64,000 bases of DNA from Bipolaris cookei (taxonomy: Eukaryota; Ascomycota; Dothideomycetes; Pleosporales; Pleosporaceae): NCBI GenBank assembly GCA_002286855.1, contig NRSV01000038.1, positions 51,206-115,205 of the forward strand. Direction: 5' to 3'. The notes under the pieces were generated by a model. That model was not told the DNA's origin. It saw only the letters and a program-made list of their open reading frames with translations, and ran no database searches. Position numbers and translations under genes: made by a program. How positions within the stretch are numbered: position 1 is the first letter of the stretch; each line of letters starts with the position of its first letter. Below, in pieces: positions 43,466 to 55,016 of this stretch.

Positions 43466-44257
43466 TCAATAGTACCGATAATACCTACGAGTCCCGTCAA
43501 TTAAATCAATGGCATTTTGTTGACCTTGCAGCTCCACCTGAAGCCGTGCTTGGTTTGCTCTGAGCTTCTCCTGCGCATTCGCAGCACAACGTTGGGTCGC
43601 TTGATCGATGCGCTGCTGTATTTCCATTGGCCTTTTCAGAGGAAACACGTATCGCGGCAAGGGCCCACGCTCTGGCCAGACATCATATATTCGCAATGCA
43701 TTGTTTAGTCCAGGTACAACAAATATGTCGTCTGGATCCGCCGCATATTCAACTGACATGAAGTCGGTAAACCCGGCCAGGCTGAGGAGAGGCATACCAC
43801 CGTATGGCAGCTGTGGCGCGGTAGGATTGCGCACCACGACCTTGTGATCGAAGAAGAAGCCTTCGATTGCGGCCTTGAGCTCAAAGTCGCCCATGTCCTC
43901 TTTTGCAAACATGCCACCGTTGGTGAGACTTCTCTTCCCTACGGGTTAAATCGCGAAAGGGTCAGCATTCTCTTGCGCAAAGTTTGATTGGAATTCAAAG
44001 CTTCGCTGTAGTGGAAAAGGTGACTTACAAATATTGTCTAAATCTTTGACAAGCGATGCCTCTAAGAAGCTTTTTCAAGCTTCTGGAGTTATATATCCGG
44101 TGCCTCTGGGGTCAAGCTTCACAAAGAACTCCTTCATCAATGCTTCAAAGGCCGGTGTGCCCTTCCCATTCATGTAGAACAGGTGCTCAGTCCAGCCTGA
44201 TGGCGGAGGTGTCGGCTGCTGAGGCGGTGGCGGGAATCCAGGTGGAGCACCGTACAT
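43466..44257 (-). pseudogene. two-exon gene of unknown family with one in-frame stop
   Basis: Exons 44257-44029 and 43938-43466 (90-bp intron, GTAAGT...TAG) join in phase to 233 codons starting MYGAPPGFPPPPQQPTPPPS. The spliced reading is continuous (DNIW/KRSLTNGGMFAKEDMGDF), but one TGA at 44075-44077 interrupts exon 1, inside KLDPRGTGYITPEA-stop-KSFLEAS. That block looks like a single EF-hand-like or calponin-type helix pair seen in a group of ascomycete proteins of unknown role; the position of the stop would suit a Trp (TGG). Exon 2 codes DFELKAAIEGFFFDHKVVVR, PYGGMPLLSLAGFTDFMSVE and a Gln-rich coiled-coil end. With everything else intact, this is either a very recent null allele, a base-calling error, or a case of stop read-through. 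Confidence 0.7.
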
Positions 44258-47200
44258 GGTGAGCTGGTGGTGATAGCTTGCGAAGTAAGAGTAGTTGGTA
44301 GTTGTGCCTATGCCGCACAATAGAGATGCGACTCCAAGGCGATCAAAGGCGCTGTTACTAGGAGCCCTGAGTCGACTTTAATCTTGTAGTTCGGCGGGGA
44401 AGAGGGGTTAGGCGGGGCAGGATAGCTACTGGTAGTATAGCCAACTTATGATGTTCAGCTGAAAAAGCCATACCAATAAAGTACCTGGGAAGCGAGTGGC
44501 GCATCTCACAAACTTTCTGCGACGAGCGAACTCCTACCTATTCTGATCCATCAAATTTGATATGCGGATATTTGAGGTCTCCCGAACAAAAACGCGATGC
44601 CGAAACAATAGAAAGCCTGCGAATGCTGCCTCAAATCAAGGAATTTCACTGTAGTGAAAGAGGAGGTGTTGAGTCCTCACTTGATAGCTATGCAATGTCT
44701 CGCTTACCTGCTGTTAGACCTGGCGGCGCCCTTGGCAGCGGATGCTTACAACGCATGACCTCTGGCAGCTAAGAACAACATGGACACGCAGGGAACGAGT
44801 ATTCAAAGGTTTCTCATGGCAGAACTGTTGTATATTTTTGACTTCTAGTTTTTGATGTGGGTCACGTGGTCTGATCTTAAATTCCTAACGGATATGCTGA
44901 ACTGTGTTGACATGATTTCTCGACTATGCGCATTCGTGCCTTGTCAGAGTTGTCCGTACAGCATGAAGTACTGCAATCCAAATGCCGACAGATTAAGGTT
45001 TAAGCTATTCCAAACTATTTTGTGTAGGCTTTGTGATGTTCGTATTCAACGGGATTCATTACGCAGATGAATATAGGTCGCGGATCGGCTCGAGGACGTA
45101 AGGTCTAGAACACTGTCATATTTTTTGAAACCGTACTTCATGATTTCCTGGAATGTCACTTACACGATGGTAGGATAAGACAGTACCCTGAGTATACAAC
45201 GATGTGGTGTCTTCTCCAAAAGCAAGCAGCTATCACCCTGCAACCTTCGACAACCCTACCCAGTCGCAACCACCGCTAGCGCCCTGCCCCAATTAACTAG
45301 AATTCCTCAAAACGCCAATACGTAAACCGCAGTCCCTTGGCCACCGAACAAAGTCTAATCCGGGTACCTGTCATCCTATCATCCAAGTCCACCGCTCGAT
45401 ATTACCCCGTCCTCGCAACGCACGGTGCTAATAAAGCTAATCTAAGTACCTATTCGACTACGGATCCCTGTCTACAGTAATAAATGTAGCCTTCCATAGT
45501 GTACTTGTTTAATATATAAGAAGTGAGCAAGTGTTTCATGTTTGCACCGATTAGGGCTATTAGTGTAGTAAACAGGTTCATGAGTGGAGTTTTTGAGTGT
45601 TTGGGTGAGAAGGGGACTTGGCGGGGTTGACATTGACAAGTAAAGGGAGATTGAAGGGGAGTGGAGAGGAGAGATGAGATGGGCGTGAGTTGGTTGTGAC
45701 GGAGGAACTCGGTCTTGTTTGTGGTCTTGGTGGATTGTTTGATTTTGCTCCAGTTTGGCAAGATGCAACAATGATCGATCGAAGCTGTGCCAAGGAATAT
45801 CATGTGCCGGTTTTGCTATCACGTGCGGGTGTGTTTGTTAGGCGAGGGTATTTGCGCCAAAGGATTTCTCGATAGAATACGCTTCTACTTTTGGTGTTGT
45901 AGCATCAGCATATTCTTTGTTCAATATATTACTTTCTGCGATAGCATGCGACGGCGACGAATAGAAAAATTGTCCGGAAAAGCCACACTAAAAAAGACAC
46001 GCCTATTGCGCGAGTGGCGATACAGGGCTTCCCGTCCCGCCAGCCTTGAGATCACATTCTGGACAGGCGCATACTGCGGGTATGCCTTGACAGGTCGGAT
46101 CATACTATGATTTTGATACGACCCCCGCTACTCGGGCCACCCGCCCTATTACCCGAATGCTACCCATCCTGCTTTCTGGAAGCCTGTTTTTGATTTGCGT
46201 GCAGTGCCAAGTGGGTTCCTTCACACGTCGTCATCATGCCCAAGGCCAAAGGGTAAAACGCTTACAAGCAGCCGCTTTACGTCTGCAACGACCTTACGCA
46301 AGTGGCAGCATTGACCCGCCGCCATTGCGCAAGCGACCCAAAAATACATTCGTATTTATTACAGTCGCTAGGCCGGCGAGCCACGATATTGCTGGCATAG
46401 ATAGCCCATGGCTCTAGTTGAGAAGCCGACTTTTTACCGGGAGACAAGAGCCGTCATGATCAAGGTTTTCTGGTATTCAACCTCTGGTCTGCGATGCAAC
46501 GACGGTGTTGTTAGTGCACCATGGCTGGGTTTTATTCCTGCGCTGTGTACATCGGTGGACAAGGAAGTCGATCCGGGGTCAGTTACCCTTTCCGGATACT
46601 CGAGGAACCAGAGGGGGACTACGACGGTCCTTTGCGCAACAGCAGTATAGCTTGAGACGGGGAATGGACAGGGTCTGCATGATCCCGAGTTTCGGGACGA
46701 CTTTTCCACCGCACATGGCAAATGCACACTAACTCGGCCGAATTGACGGAACAGCGTGCGATACGCGAACCGTGGACGTTTCGAATGCTCGTTGAGAGAT
46801 CTGGAATGACGCTGAAGAGAAGGTTCAGCCGCAACGGTTTTGCCGTTAATCCCGCGTCTCTCGCGTGCTGCATGGGCCCGGCCTGGGCGGGCGGCTTATT
46901 GCTGCTCACCTGATACGGCATAATGCCGGGGTTGCAATGCAAGGCATGCCGCACAACGCACCACCAACATACTGTATTGCCTCTCCCGTGCTAGCAGCGC
47001 CCGGCTAACCGCTTACGACTGCATCATCTGTGGATATACAATATTTCATTGAGCTAGCGCAGTGCTGATATCTCAAGCAACTTATCCAAAGCCTAGAGTA
47101 TGCGCTTGCCGACATGCGCCCTTGTCCGATCGTGTTCTTGGTATCTACAGACATATCGATAGATTGTCCCGTAGCGGCCCTGAATACGGGGGGGTTGGCT

Positions 47201-47479
47201 CCACTGACAGTGTGGCATATCTTGGGTATCCGCCGTTGTTGTCTCAAATTCTTCTTACACGCTCTTCAATCCTCCCTGCTTGTCGTGTACCACGTTGTCC
47301 GACTATCCGGCCATCCACTTTCGCTCCACTTCATGATAAAGGGGGGATTGGTTAATGCTCTATTGTTGTACCTAATCATTAATATCATAACGACCGTCGC
47401 TATCGAGCCTGTCAACCTTTAATATAACTTGTCAACACCCCAGAGAGGAAAGATAATTGAAATCCCCGAGATCGGCAAC
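44258..47479. other. 3.2-kb gene-poor stretch
   Basis: No gene is supported. Frames up to about 110 codons occur on both strands without domains. One 86-codon frame at 46157-46417 begins with a hydrophobic stretch (MLPILLSGSLFLICVQCQVG) that could be a signal peptide, but the rest is basic and unconvincing. The part from about 45.9 to 47.0 kb differs from its surroundings in higher GC and may be an old insertion. Confidence 0.4.
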
Positions 47480-48865
47480 ATGACATCAACGCCCTCACTC
47501 CGGCAAAGCCTCGCCGCTGCTGTCCTTGCCGCTCTTCCTCTCGCCAGTGCGCAAGGCAGTACTCCTCCCAAGCTCACCGCCGATTGTAACGATGTAGCAA
47601 TCTTCATGGCCCGCGGAAACGATGCTCCATACCACGACGGACGCACCTCACCATTTATTGATGCCACTTGCGGAAAGTTTCAGGCTAAAGGTGTCACTTG
47701 CGATTACATGGACATCGTCTTCGATGGCACTCTTGGTGTCCCGTACTGCCCTACCATCCAGGAAGGTGCCGTCAATGGTGTCAGGCAAATTACCGAGTAC
47801 AATGCCAAATGCCCGGACACTTTGATTGTTCTCAACGGTTACTCTCAAGGTGCCATGGTTGGTGGCGCTATACTCAGTGGAGGAGGTGAGGATGCGTGCG
47901 ATGTCGATGCGCAGACTACCGGTCTTGACCCTACCTCCAAGGCAGGCCAGGCCCTCAAGGCGGCTCTCCTCTGGGGTGACGTCAAGCATACTGCTAACCA
48001 GCCATACAACGTGCTCGATGGTGCCGATAAGCAGGTCTGGCCGCGTACGGGTGCCAATCTTGAGCGTATGAACCGCTTCTCTTCTGTCTTGCGTTCATAC
48101 TGCGCTGGCGGTGACCCGATTTGCGCTGGCGGTGACAATGTCACTCAGCATCTCAACTACTTTGAGCTGTACACAGATGAGTCTTCTTCGTGGGTTGTCG
48201 ACAAGCTTACACCGCTCCTGGCCAAGCCTTCTTCATCATCTGTCTTGTCTAGCTCGGCTACGCCTACTCCCACGCCTACACCTTCACCTACACCCACACC
48301 CACACCCACACCTACGCCCACTTCTGCGGCCTCTACCTCCGAGGTCAGTTCCACCGAGCCTTCAAGTACCGTAGTAGTTCCTGAGCCCTCCATTCCAGTT
48401 ACCTCGGATATCAAGTCCACCAGCACTCCAATTATCCCCAGCCCCCCAAGCCCATCCCTCGACTCAACTACTCTGGCTCCTCCTTCCCACATACCTTCTA
48501 CCATGGTTCCTTCCTACATAACTTCTGTTCCTCCGGTCTCTTCCCATGTCTCCGTAACCACGGCCACGACCACCAACGGAACCGTTTCAACGACATGCAC
48601 CGACGAGCCAGGAACAGCCCACCCCATAACCATCATCCCGACTTCTTCAGCGTACTATGGCAACTCGACTATCCCGGTCTCCAGCTCCATCAAGACGCCT
48701 ATAAAGCCCCATGAGACGCCTTCCCTGCCTGCTGGACATGTTTCGTATCCAGTTGTTCCGGCCCCGGTTCCCACAAAGGCGCCAGGGTACCCTGCGCACC
48801 CACCGGCTTGCCCGCCGGTTCTCGTTTACAAGACAGTGACGGAGTATGTATATGAGTATATGTGA
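47480..48865 (+). CDS. secreted cutinase/acetylxylan-esterase family protein (CE5) with mucin-like tail, 461 aa
   Basis: Serine esterase acting outside the cell on cutin or acetylated wall polymers. The start at 47480 (MTSTPSLRQSLAAAVLAALP) gives a clean signal peptide ending about ASA; the ATG at 47429 would put 17 polar residues before it. The catalytic domain spans about 30-240: nucleophile Ser122 in GYSQG, Asp212 in GDPICAGG, and His224 in QHLNYF, with six or more Cys for disulfides. The usual oxyanion-hole segment is replaced by the atypical ARGNDAPYHDGR (44-55). From about 250 to the end the protein is Ser/Thr/Pro-rich, beginning with a PT repeat, and would be heavily O-glycosylated; it ends YKTVTEYVYEYM with no GPI-type hydrophobic end. 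No intron. Substrate not determined. Confidence 0.88.
   Translation: MTSTPSLRQSLAAAVLAALPLASAQGSTPPKLTADCNDVAIFMARGNDAPYHDGRTSPFIDATCGKFQAKGVTCDYMDIVFDGTLGVPYCPTIQEGAVNGVRQITEYNAKCPDTLIVLNGYSQGAMVGGAILSGGGEDACDVDAQTTGLDPTSKAGQALKAALLWGDVKHTANQPYNVLDGADKQVWPRTGANLERMNRFSSVLRSYCAGGDPICAGGDNVTQHLNYFELYTDESSSWVVDKLTPLLAKPSSSSVLSSSATPTPTPTPSPTPTPTPTPTPTSAASTSEVSSTEPSSTVVVPEPSIPVTSDIKSTSTPIIPSPPSPSLDSTTLAPPSHIPSTMVPSYITSVPPVSSHVSVTTATTTNGTVSTTCTDEPGTAHPITIIPTSSAYYGNSTIPVSSSIKTPIKPHETPSLPAGHVSYPVVPAPVPTKAPGYPAHPPACPPVLVYKTVTEYVYEYM
48258..48320 (+). repeat. coding Pro-Thr repeat
   Basis: CCTACN/CCCACA-type hexanucleotide repeat coding alternating Pro-Thr, the hinge between the esterase domain and the mucin-like tail. 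Likely prone to length change. Confidence 0.85.
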
Positions 48866-49099
48866 AGTGAGTGGAGATGGTTCAGTCGAGAGACTGGGGT
48901 CTTGAGCTGGTGGTGGAAGCTCAGGTGGTTGTAAATAATATCTTGGATACATAGTCGCTAATGAGTATATGAACGTTTTGATGACATTACGTATTTACCC
49001 GTCACCTCACTCCTGTGTTACTGTGTCTCGTATAAAAAAACTGCTTCGTTTAAGCATACTTCATTACTACTGTACATACATTACTCATATCATCATAAC

Positions 49100-49789
49100 C
49101 TAGATACCCAACGCCTTGGCAACAGCCTCACCTACACCCGTCGCACTGCTAGGATTCTGCCCAGTAATCAGCTTGCCGGAAACAACCACCTTCTCGCCCC
49201 ACGGCTCCGCCGCCTTGACGAACTTGCCGCCGCTCGCCTTCTGCAGCGCATCCTCTGGCAAAAACGGCACCGCCTTTGTCAGCCCAACCTGTTCCTCCTC
49301 GGCGTTTGTAAAAGCGGTGACTTCCTTGCCTGCAACAAGCAAACTTCCATCGCTCAACTTGACATTGTAGAATACAGCGGGCGCATGGCACACAGCCGAG
49401 ACAATCTTGCCGGCCTCCCAGAACTCCTTGATGAGCTGCTGCGACATGGCGTCGTCTGCGAGATCGAACATGGGGCCGTGGCCGCCGACGTAGAAAATAG
49501 CGTCGAAGTCGCCGGCCTTGCCGATGAAATTAGAAAGCTTCTGGGTTGTCTTCCAGACTTGCTCATCGTTCTTGAGGAAGTTGACGGAGACATCGTCTTT
49601 TGAGGCTTCGACGGACGAGGGGTCGAGGGGCGCTTCACTGCCCTTGGGGGATGCGACGGTGATGTTGGCTTTGTTGCGCAGGACGTGGTAGGGGTGCGCG
49701 AGCTCGGGGAGGTACCAGCCCGTGGGCTTGCCTGTGTCGCCGAGCTTGTTGTGCGAGGTAAGGACGAAGAGGATGCTTGGCTTGGACAT
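49100..49789 (-). CDS. DJ-1/PfpI family protein, Hsp31-like (glyoxalase III type), 229 aa
   Basis: Class I glutamine-amidotransferase fold. The motif order is that of Hsp31: GWYLPELAHPY with Glu29, nucleophile elbow AVCHAPAVF with Cys134 and His135, and GGHGPMFDL at about 102-110. Such proteins convert methylglyoxal to lactate and act in stress and stationary phase, usually in the cytosol. Length is typical (230-240). The start is the first Met of MSKPSILFVLTSHN, directly in front of the first beta strand. Intronless. It converges with the cutinase gene across about 230 bp. Confidence 0.9.
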   Translation of the reverse strand: MSKPSILFVLTSHNKLGDTGKPTGWYLPELAHPYHVLRNKANITVASPKGSEAPLDPSSVEASKDDVSVNFLKNDEQVWKTTQKLSNFIGKAGDFDAIFYVGGHGPMFDLADDAMSQQLIKEFWEAGKIVSAVCHAPAVFYNVKLSDGSLLVAGKEVTAFTNAEEEQVGLTKAVPFLPEDALQKASGGKFVKAAEPWGEKVVVSGKLITGQNPSSATGVGEAVAKALGI

Positions 49790-52700
49790 TGTGGTAAATG
49801 TAGTAGTTTTTGAAGTATGAATGTGTGTTGTAGATGGGATTGGTCTGATGGATACTTCTATATTTCTATGTTTTCTAATATAGGGGTGTTTGTAATCTTA
49901 TATCTTTTTGCGCTGACAGCTCCTGGTGTGTATGTGTGACGACATGCGGGGTAGCATTTTTGGCCAAAAGGCCCGACTATGCAGGGCTGAAGGATTGACC
50001 TACCAGGACTGACGTTGAAGACCCACGCTTTCATGTGAAATGGGCAGTTCCTTGGTGTCTTTTCGGCCGTACCTTTGCGGCTCATTGTATTATTTTTTTT
50101 ACATATGCTTTTTCGTTCTCTAACTATACCGCCCGTAGAGATGGTTATAATCGTGCTTGAGATAATAAAGAAAAATGTGCGCAACGCCACAAGTTGCGTC
50201 GTGTCATCTTACATGTATTCAGTGAGCTGGTTTAGCATCCCAAACTTGCGACACCATTTTCGTCGTCAATGGCTTCTCAGACCGGAGTTTCTACTCGATC
50301 CGGCCATCTCCGTCAAGTTCCACAGGCCACGACTACGTTTCACCGCTTCTCTTCCTGTTTCTGGATCGCGCGTCTTGATCAAAGTCGGCGATATGCGGCA
50401 AAAGGAGTTGTTACTGTGTTAGTCTTGACTCTGGTTCTGAACACATGTCCAGCGAAGTATCCTCGAAGTTACTCGAAACAACCATCGGATTGACAATCAA
50501 TCTTATTACCATATTATCTCCGGTTGGAGGTAATGAAGCAGCATTTTGTGATTCTTGCTCATGGGGTATGGAACCTACACAAGATATATCGGTAGAATAT
50601 TTGTAATCTACTTAGTTTTGAGAACAGACCTAAAGGCCGCATTGGTAACGCCTCTTGCAACCTACTTCGGATTGGGACTACACTTATCGCTGTAGTATGT
50701 CTTGTGGGTGGCACCTTTGTTGATGTATATTCTTCAGCCATGTGGCGTGTAAAGACTGGGAAGACTGTAGTAGAAGAGTGTGTACTAACATCTATTTAAA
50801 TTTGGAGATAATCGAAATTCCCGTATGCATAAGAGAATGTGCTCTATTTGACCCACATCTTTGACTAATTCTCGTAGGGGCATTTAGTTAGCACTGCATT
50901 CGCCCAGGCCTGAGCATCGCCCTATCCACCAACGCGATTTCAGGCTCGATTGACGAATTTCTTTATACAGCTATATATAACGCGCAGCATCTGTAAGATT
51001 TCTATAAAGTGCGAGTACTATAACCCTCCATCTCGCTGAAAAGATACGTACACAGCACCAATACGCTTTCTTTTGAACGTCTGATTTAAGGCAGTTCATC
51101 TCGCAGGAAAGGTTAGCCCGATTATATTCATACACGGGTAATCTTCTTTTCTCCCGTTTAATAACATATTCCGCAGAGCTGAGTAGCTGAAGCAGATTTT
51201 TCTTAGGTTAGCGTGTTGACGAACTGAAGTCGGCTTACCGCCTAAATTCATGTTAAAGATTCACCACGACGCTAAGCAACATATATACCTCCGCACTACA
51301 GTATATCCGGCTCGTATTTGATTATTGGCCGCTAGAGCACTACGAAGGAGCCGGAACATTCATGGACAGCCAATCCCATCAACCTTAGGAGATTCTCACG
51401 GCACCTCTGATCCGGAGCGAATTGCTTCGCTACAGGATGATTCTTGATAGTCTTGGAAACTTGCCTTAGTCTCCAACAGAAAGAAGCTTTGAACGCAAAG
51501 GCTTGCAACTAGTTTCCCTGCGGAAATCATTGGAGAGAAAGGAGGAAAATTTATAGGTCAAGCTTCAAATCTCGACATATCTAGGTTTGTCACCGCCGCA
51601 CTACTGAAGCATCATTCGTGGAGGCAACGATGACTTAGTTGCGTGGTCTGAAAACCACACCAATCGCTCATAAACACTGCAGTTACTGTCTAGATGACAA
51701 CGGGACAATAAGTCGGATAGACTTTTCTTGCTGCTCCAGGCAAACTTAAGGCAAATGGGGTACATTCTTGATGGGGCGGTTCGGCACACTGCTGAGCCAG
51801 TATCCCCCAACAACCTTCTCTGCAATTGACTTCCTTCAAATCCGCCAAGAAATCGATCTTTCGTCGATCATTTGCGGTATTGGAGCGAACTCTCTGAACT
51901 ATCGCCTAAGGTAAACACACGTATGCAGTATCACAGGGAAAATGGTGATAGAAGAAACGTACCAAACGCAAACATGGAAGCTATACAATACTCTCCATCA
52001 CTTCGACCACGCTCTCATGGTAAATCGCCCACAAAAAACTCCAGACCCACTTAACCAAGGCTATCAATGCTCCTACTCCCCAGGCGGCTGACGAATGCAA
52101 GTTATGCTGGAGAATGCACGGTCCTATGATCATATCTTGGCTCCGACCAAGATTCGAAGAGTCCAACACTAAGATTCAGGAGTAGAATTTATTATTGCAT
52201 GGTACTTATCCTGAGGCAATGCATTTCATCATCACTGGATGTTGCTGCAATGCCAAGTCATGGGCAGCCGGACTCTATTCCGGGCGGCGGACTTGGCAGA
52301 CTTGGCGACGAACCTCTTTTGCAGGGTGCCCAGATATCTCCCGGGCTGAAAAGTCCTTGTCATATGTGCCATGTTGAGATTATTGCCGGTGACAGTGTTG
52401 AAGCTCCAGTTAAAAGGGCTCCTTGCTACTTGGCCTTTTGCATGGTCAAGGTTACGCACACTCCACATGGCCGAATCGAAGCCACACCTTCTCTTAAATA
52501 CCTTGGCTTTTTTGCTCGTCGATAGGTGTGACATGGCGGGATTTCAAACAGCGTCCAAGGACAAAAGTCCCACATGAGTTGTCCAAAGATAGCGTTGGAG
52601 GGTAGCTTGGCTCTGTTCGCGACTGCATTCACTGCTTGGCCTCGGCTATCAGGCATCTAAGAACGGGAATGACTGCTCGTCCAAGGGTGTCCTGACAGCT

Positions 52701-53061
52701 TTCAGTTTCAAGCCAGGTCGGGTAGTGGTGTCTGTGGCAAAGTTAGAGATACGGAGTAACAGAGTGCGGCACCCAAGAAGCCTTGGAAGTTGAGGCCGTA
52801 ATCTTGGGCACCGTTCCTTTTGAATTCCTTCAGACATAACATGGAGCTTGCGCACTCTTCTTCTTTTCTTTCACTTGCTTATCCGTTGTAATTTGTCTTT
52901 GTGGCTGCAGCTGGTCTGCTGTTTACATTGTCTTCTCTCACTGGTCATTCCCCTTTTTCATACTCCGTACTCATTCATTCATATTCCCCCAAAACATATG
53001 GTTTTTCTATAGAATTGAATCTCTCATCTCCCATATTTCAAACTTCTCTAGGTGTGTAACT
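49790..53061. other. 3.3-kb gene-poor stretch
   Basis: Between DJ-1-like (-) and the antiporter (+). Composition is A/T-richer than in genic parts, and frames are short (74 codons at 50269-50493, 100 codons at 52232-52534) and unrecognised. It could be decayed repeat DNA; no terminal repeats were found by eye. The last ~200 bp is C/T-rich, as expected of the antiporter leader. Confidence 0.4.
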
Positions 53062-55016
53062 ATGCCAGTTCTCGATGTCAGTGAACTCAACATTGTCATC
53101 GCCGTTTTGGGTACGCCCCCGATACCTCCGTCCCCTCAAACATCAAGTAACACAATTCCATTGCAGGCGCTTTCATTGTTAGCTATGGCTTTCTTTCCGT
53201 GAAGATCAAACAAGTCTGGTACTTGGGCGAAGCGCGTAAGTCAACAGCTCCTCAGTATACTCAGGTGGACTACCATCAAATTTCCCACTTACAATTTCAG
53301 TGCCGGCCGTTATCATGGGTATTATCCTGGGCCCTATAGCTGCCAGATTTCTCAATGCAGAAAAATGGGGTTCTGCTGCTGAGGATCAGCAAGAAGCCAT
53401 CACGCTGGTAAGTGCATAACTACGAAAGACCTCTCCATGAAACCTACTCATCTCTATCTAGGGTATGTGCCGCATAGTCATCGGTATCCAGCTTGTTATT
53501 GCCGGCTTTCAGCTTCCCGCCAAATACCAACAAGCTCGATGGAAAGAGATGGTGATTTGTCTTCTCCCAGTCATGGCAATCATGTGGATATGTACAAGTT
53601 TGTGCATCTTGCTCATCATTCCCAAGATATCCTTCTTGGCTGCGCTTGTCATCGGATCCTGTGTTACCTGCACAGATCCTGTCTTGTCTCAGGCCGTAGC
53701 TAAAGGTCCCTTTGCGGATAAGTTTGTTCCTCGTGCGCTACGAGAAATAATTTCGTCTGAGGCAGGTTCCAACGACGGGTTTGGGTTTCCGTTTCTTCTG
53801 CTGGCCACTTACCTGATTCGCCATGCTGACCTCGAGGGCGTCGAGTTCAAGGAAGGCATCGTCTCGGGCGCAAGTGATATTGCTAGTCGCACAGTCAACA
53901 CGCTCGCCAGGCGCAGCGAACATGACGTTGGCCGTCTAGGTGGAGGTATACCTATGGCCATGGAACAATGGATCGTAGAAGGATGGCTGTACATGATCGC
54001 CATGTCTATCGCTATTGGGGCAATTGTTGGGGTTGTCAGTCTATTTGCCATTCGATTCGGTCTCCGTAAGAAGTGGATCGACACCGAAAGTCTCTTCCTC
54101 TGGCCCATGGCACTCGGTCTGTTCCTCATTGGCATCTGCGGTGCGCTTGGTACAGACGACCTCCTTGCTTGCTGTGTTGCAGGTAATGTCATGAACTGGA
54201 ACGGCCTCTACCTTGAGGAGACTGAGAAGCGCCACGATGAAGTCAACAGCTGTTTCGATGTTGTCCTCAACTTTGGCGGTTTCATGTACATTGGTACAAT
54301 CATTCCCTGGAGGGAATTCCAACTTCCAGATGTTACGGGCATCACTGTTGGGCGGCTCATGATTCTTGGCTTTCTGGTCCTTGCTTTTCGTCGTATCCCT
54401 GCCATTTTCATGGTGTACAAGGTCATGCCTGAAGTCATCAAGGACTGGAAGGAGGCGCTATTCATGGGATATTTTGGGCCCATTGGTAAGTCCACTTGCA
54501 TATTAGGGATAATCTCGCTAATACACGTTAGGTATCGGAGCTGTCTTCTACGTTGAGCACACGCGCCATCTATTCCCCAAGCCTGGAGAGGCCGAGACAG
54601 AAGAGGAGGAGAACCTCTTAGCTGCGATGGTCCCCGTAGTTTACTTCCTTGTCATCTTCTCTATTGTCATACACGGCCTCTCCATCCCAGCCCTTGATGC
54701 GTTCTACCGCTACAAGAACATCCAACCAATTTCCGAGGCTGAACCAGCAGAGATTCGTTCTCTCTCAGTCCATGAAGCGCTTCCGAACAACGCCCGCATA
54801 AACACGAAACGCAACTCTATCTACGTACACAACCGCTTCTTCAGACCAGCTTCTATAGGTCCTGATCCGGAATTGTACAGGTGGAATAGTCAGGTCAGGG
54901 ACAGCGATGCTACGTACAGGGTTTCTTCACAACCCCAAGGCGAGGACTACGCTCAGAAGTTACAAAACATTCGGTTCGCAGAAGACTATGCCCATGAAAA
55001 AGCAAATATGGGCTAG
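53062..55016 (+). CDS. plasma-membrane Na+/H+ antiporter (fungal Nha1/Sod2 type), five exons
   Basis: Exchanges cytosolic Na+ or K+ for protons. Exons 53062-53110, 53167-53235, 53301-53407, 53462-54485 and 54532-55016 (introns of 46-65 bp) join in phase to 577 residues. The start MPVLDVSELNIVIAVLG leads into the first membrane helix, as in the family. Conserved blocks: SYGFLSVKIKQVWYLGEA (the KxxWYLGEAxxA region), GPIAA, VIAGFQLPAKY, the ion-binding TDPVLSQAV, REIISSEAGSNDGFGFPFLL with the Asn-Asp pair, and GVVSLFAIRFGLRKKWID. About 12 membrane helices. The cytosolic tail is only about 90 residues, far shorter than that of S. cerevisiae Nha1, so it is nearer the Sod2 form. The three small 5' exons (49, 69 and 107 bp) are supported by reading-frame continuity. 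Confidence 0.92.

Noticed and set aside
45472..45822. Overlapping 116-117-codon minus-strand frames
   Set aside because: Two overlapping frames with equal length in low-complexity DNA, neither with features of a protein.
46157..46417. Small secreted protein candidate
   Set aside because: Signal-like start only; the rest is basic and without pattern, and the codon usage is unlike the nearby genes.
50269..50493. 74-codon frame MASQTGVSTRSG as a gene
   Set aside because: Short, no domain, in a decayed-looking region; no supporting splice partners found.
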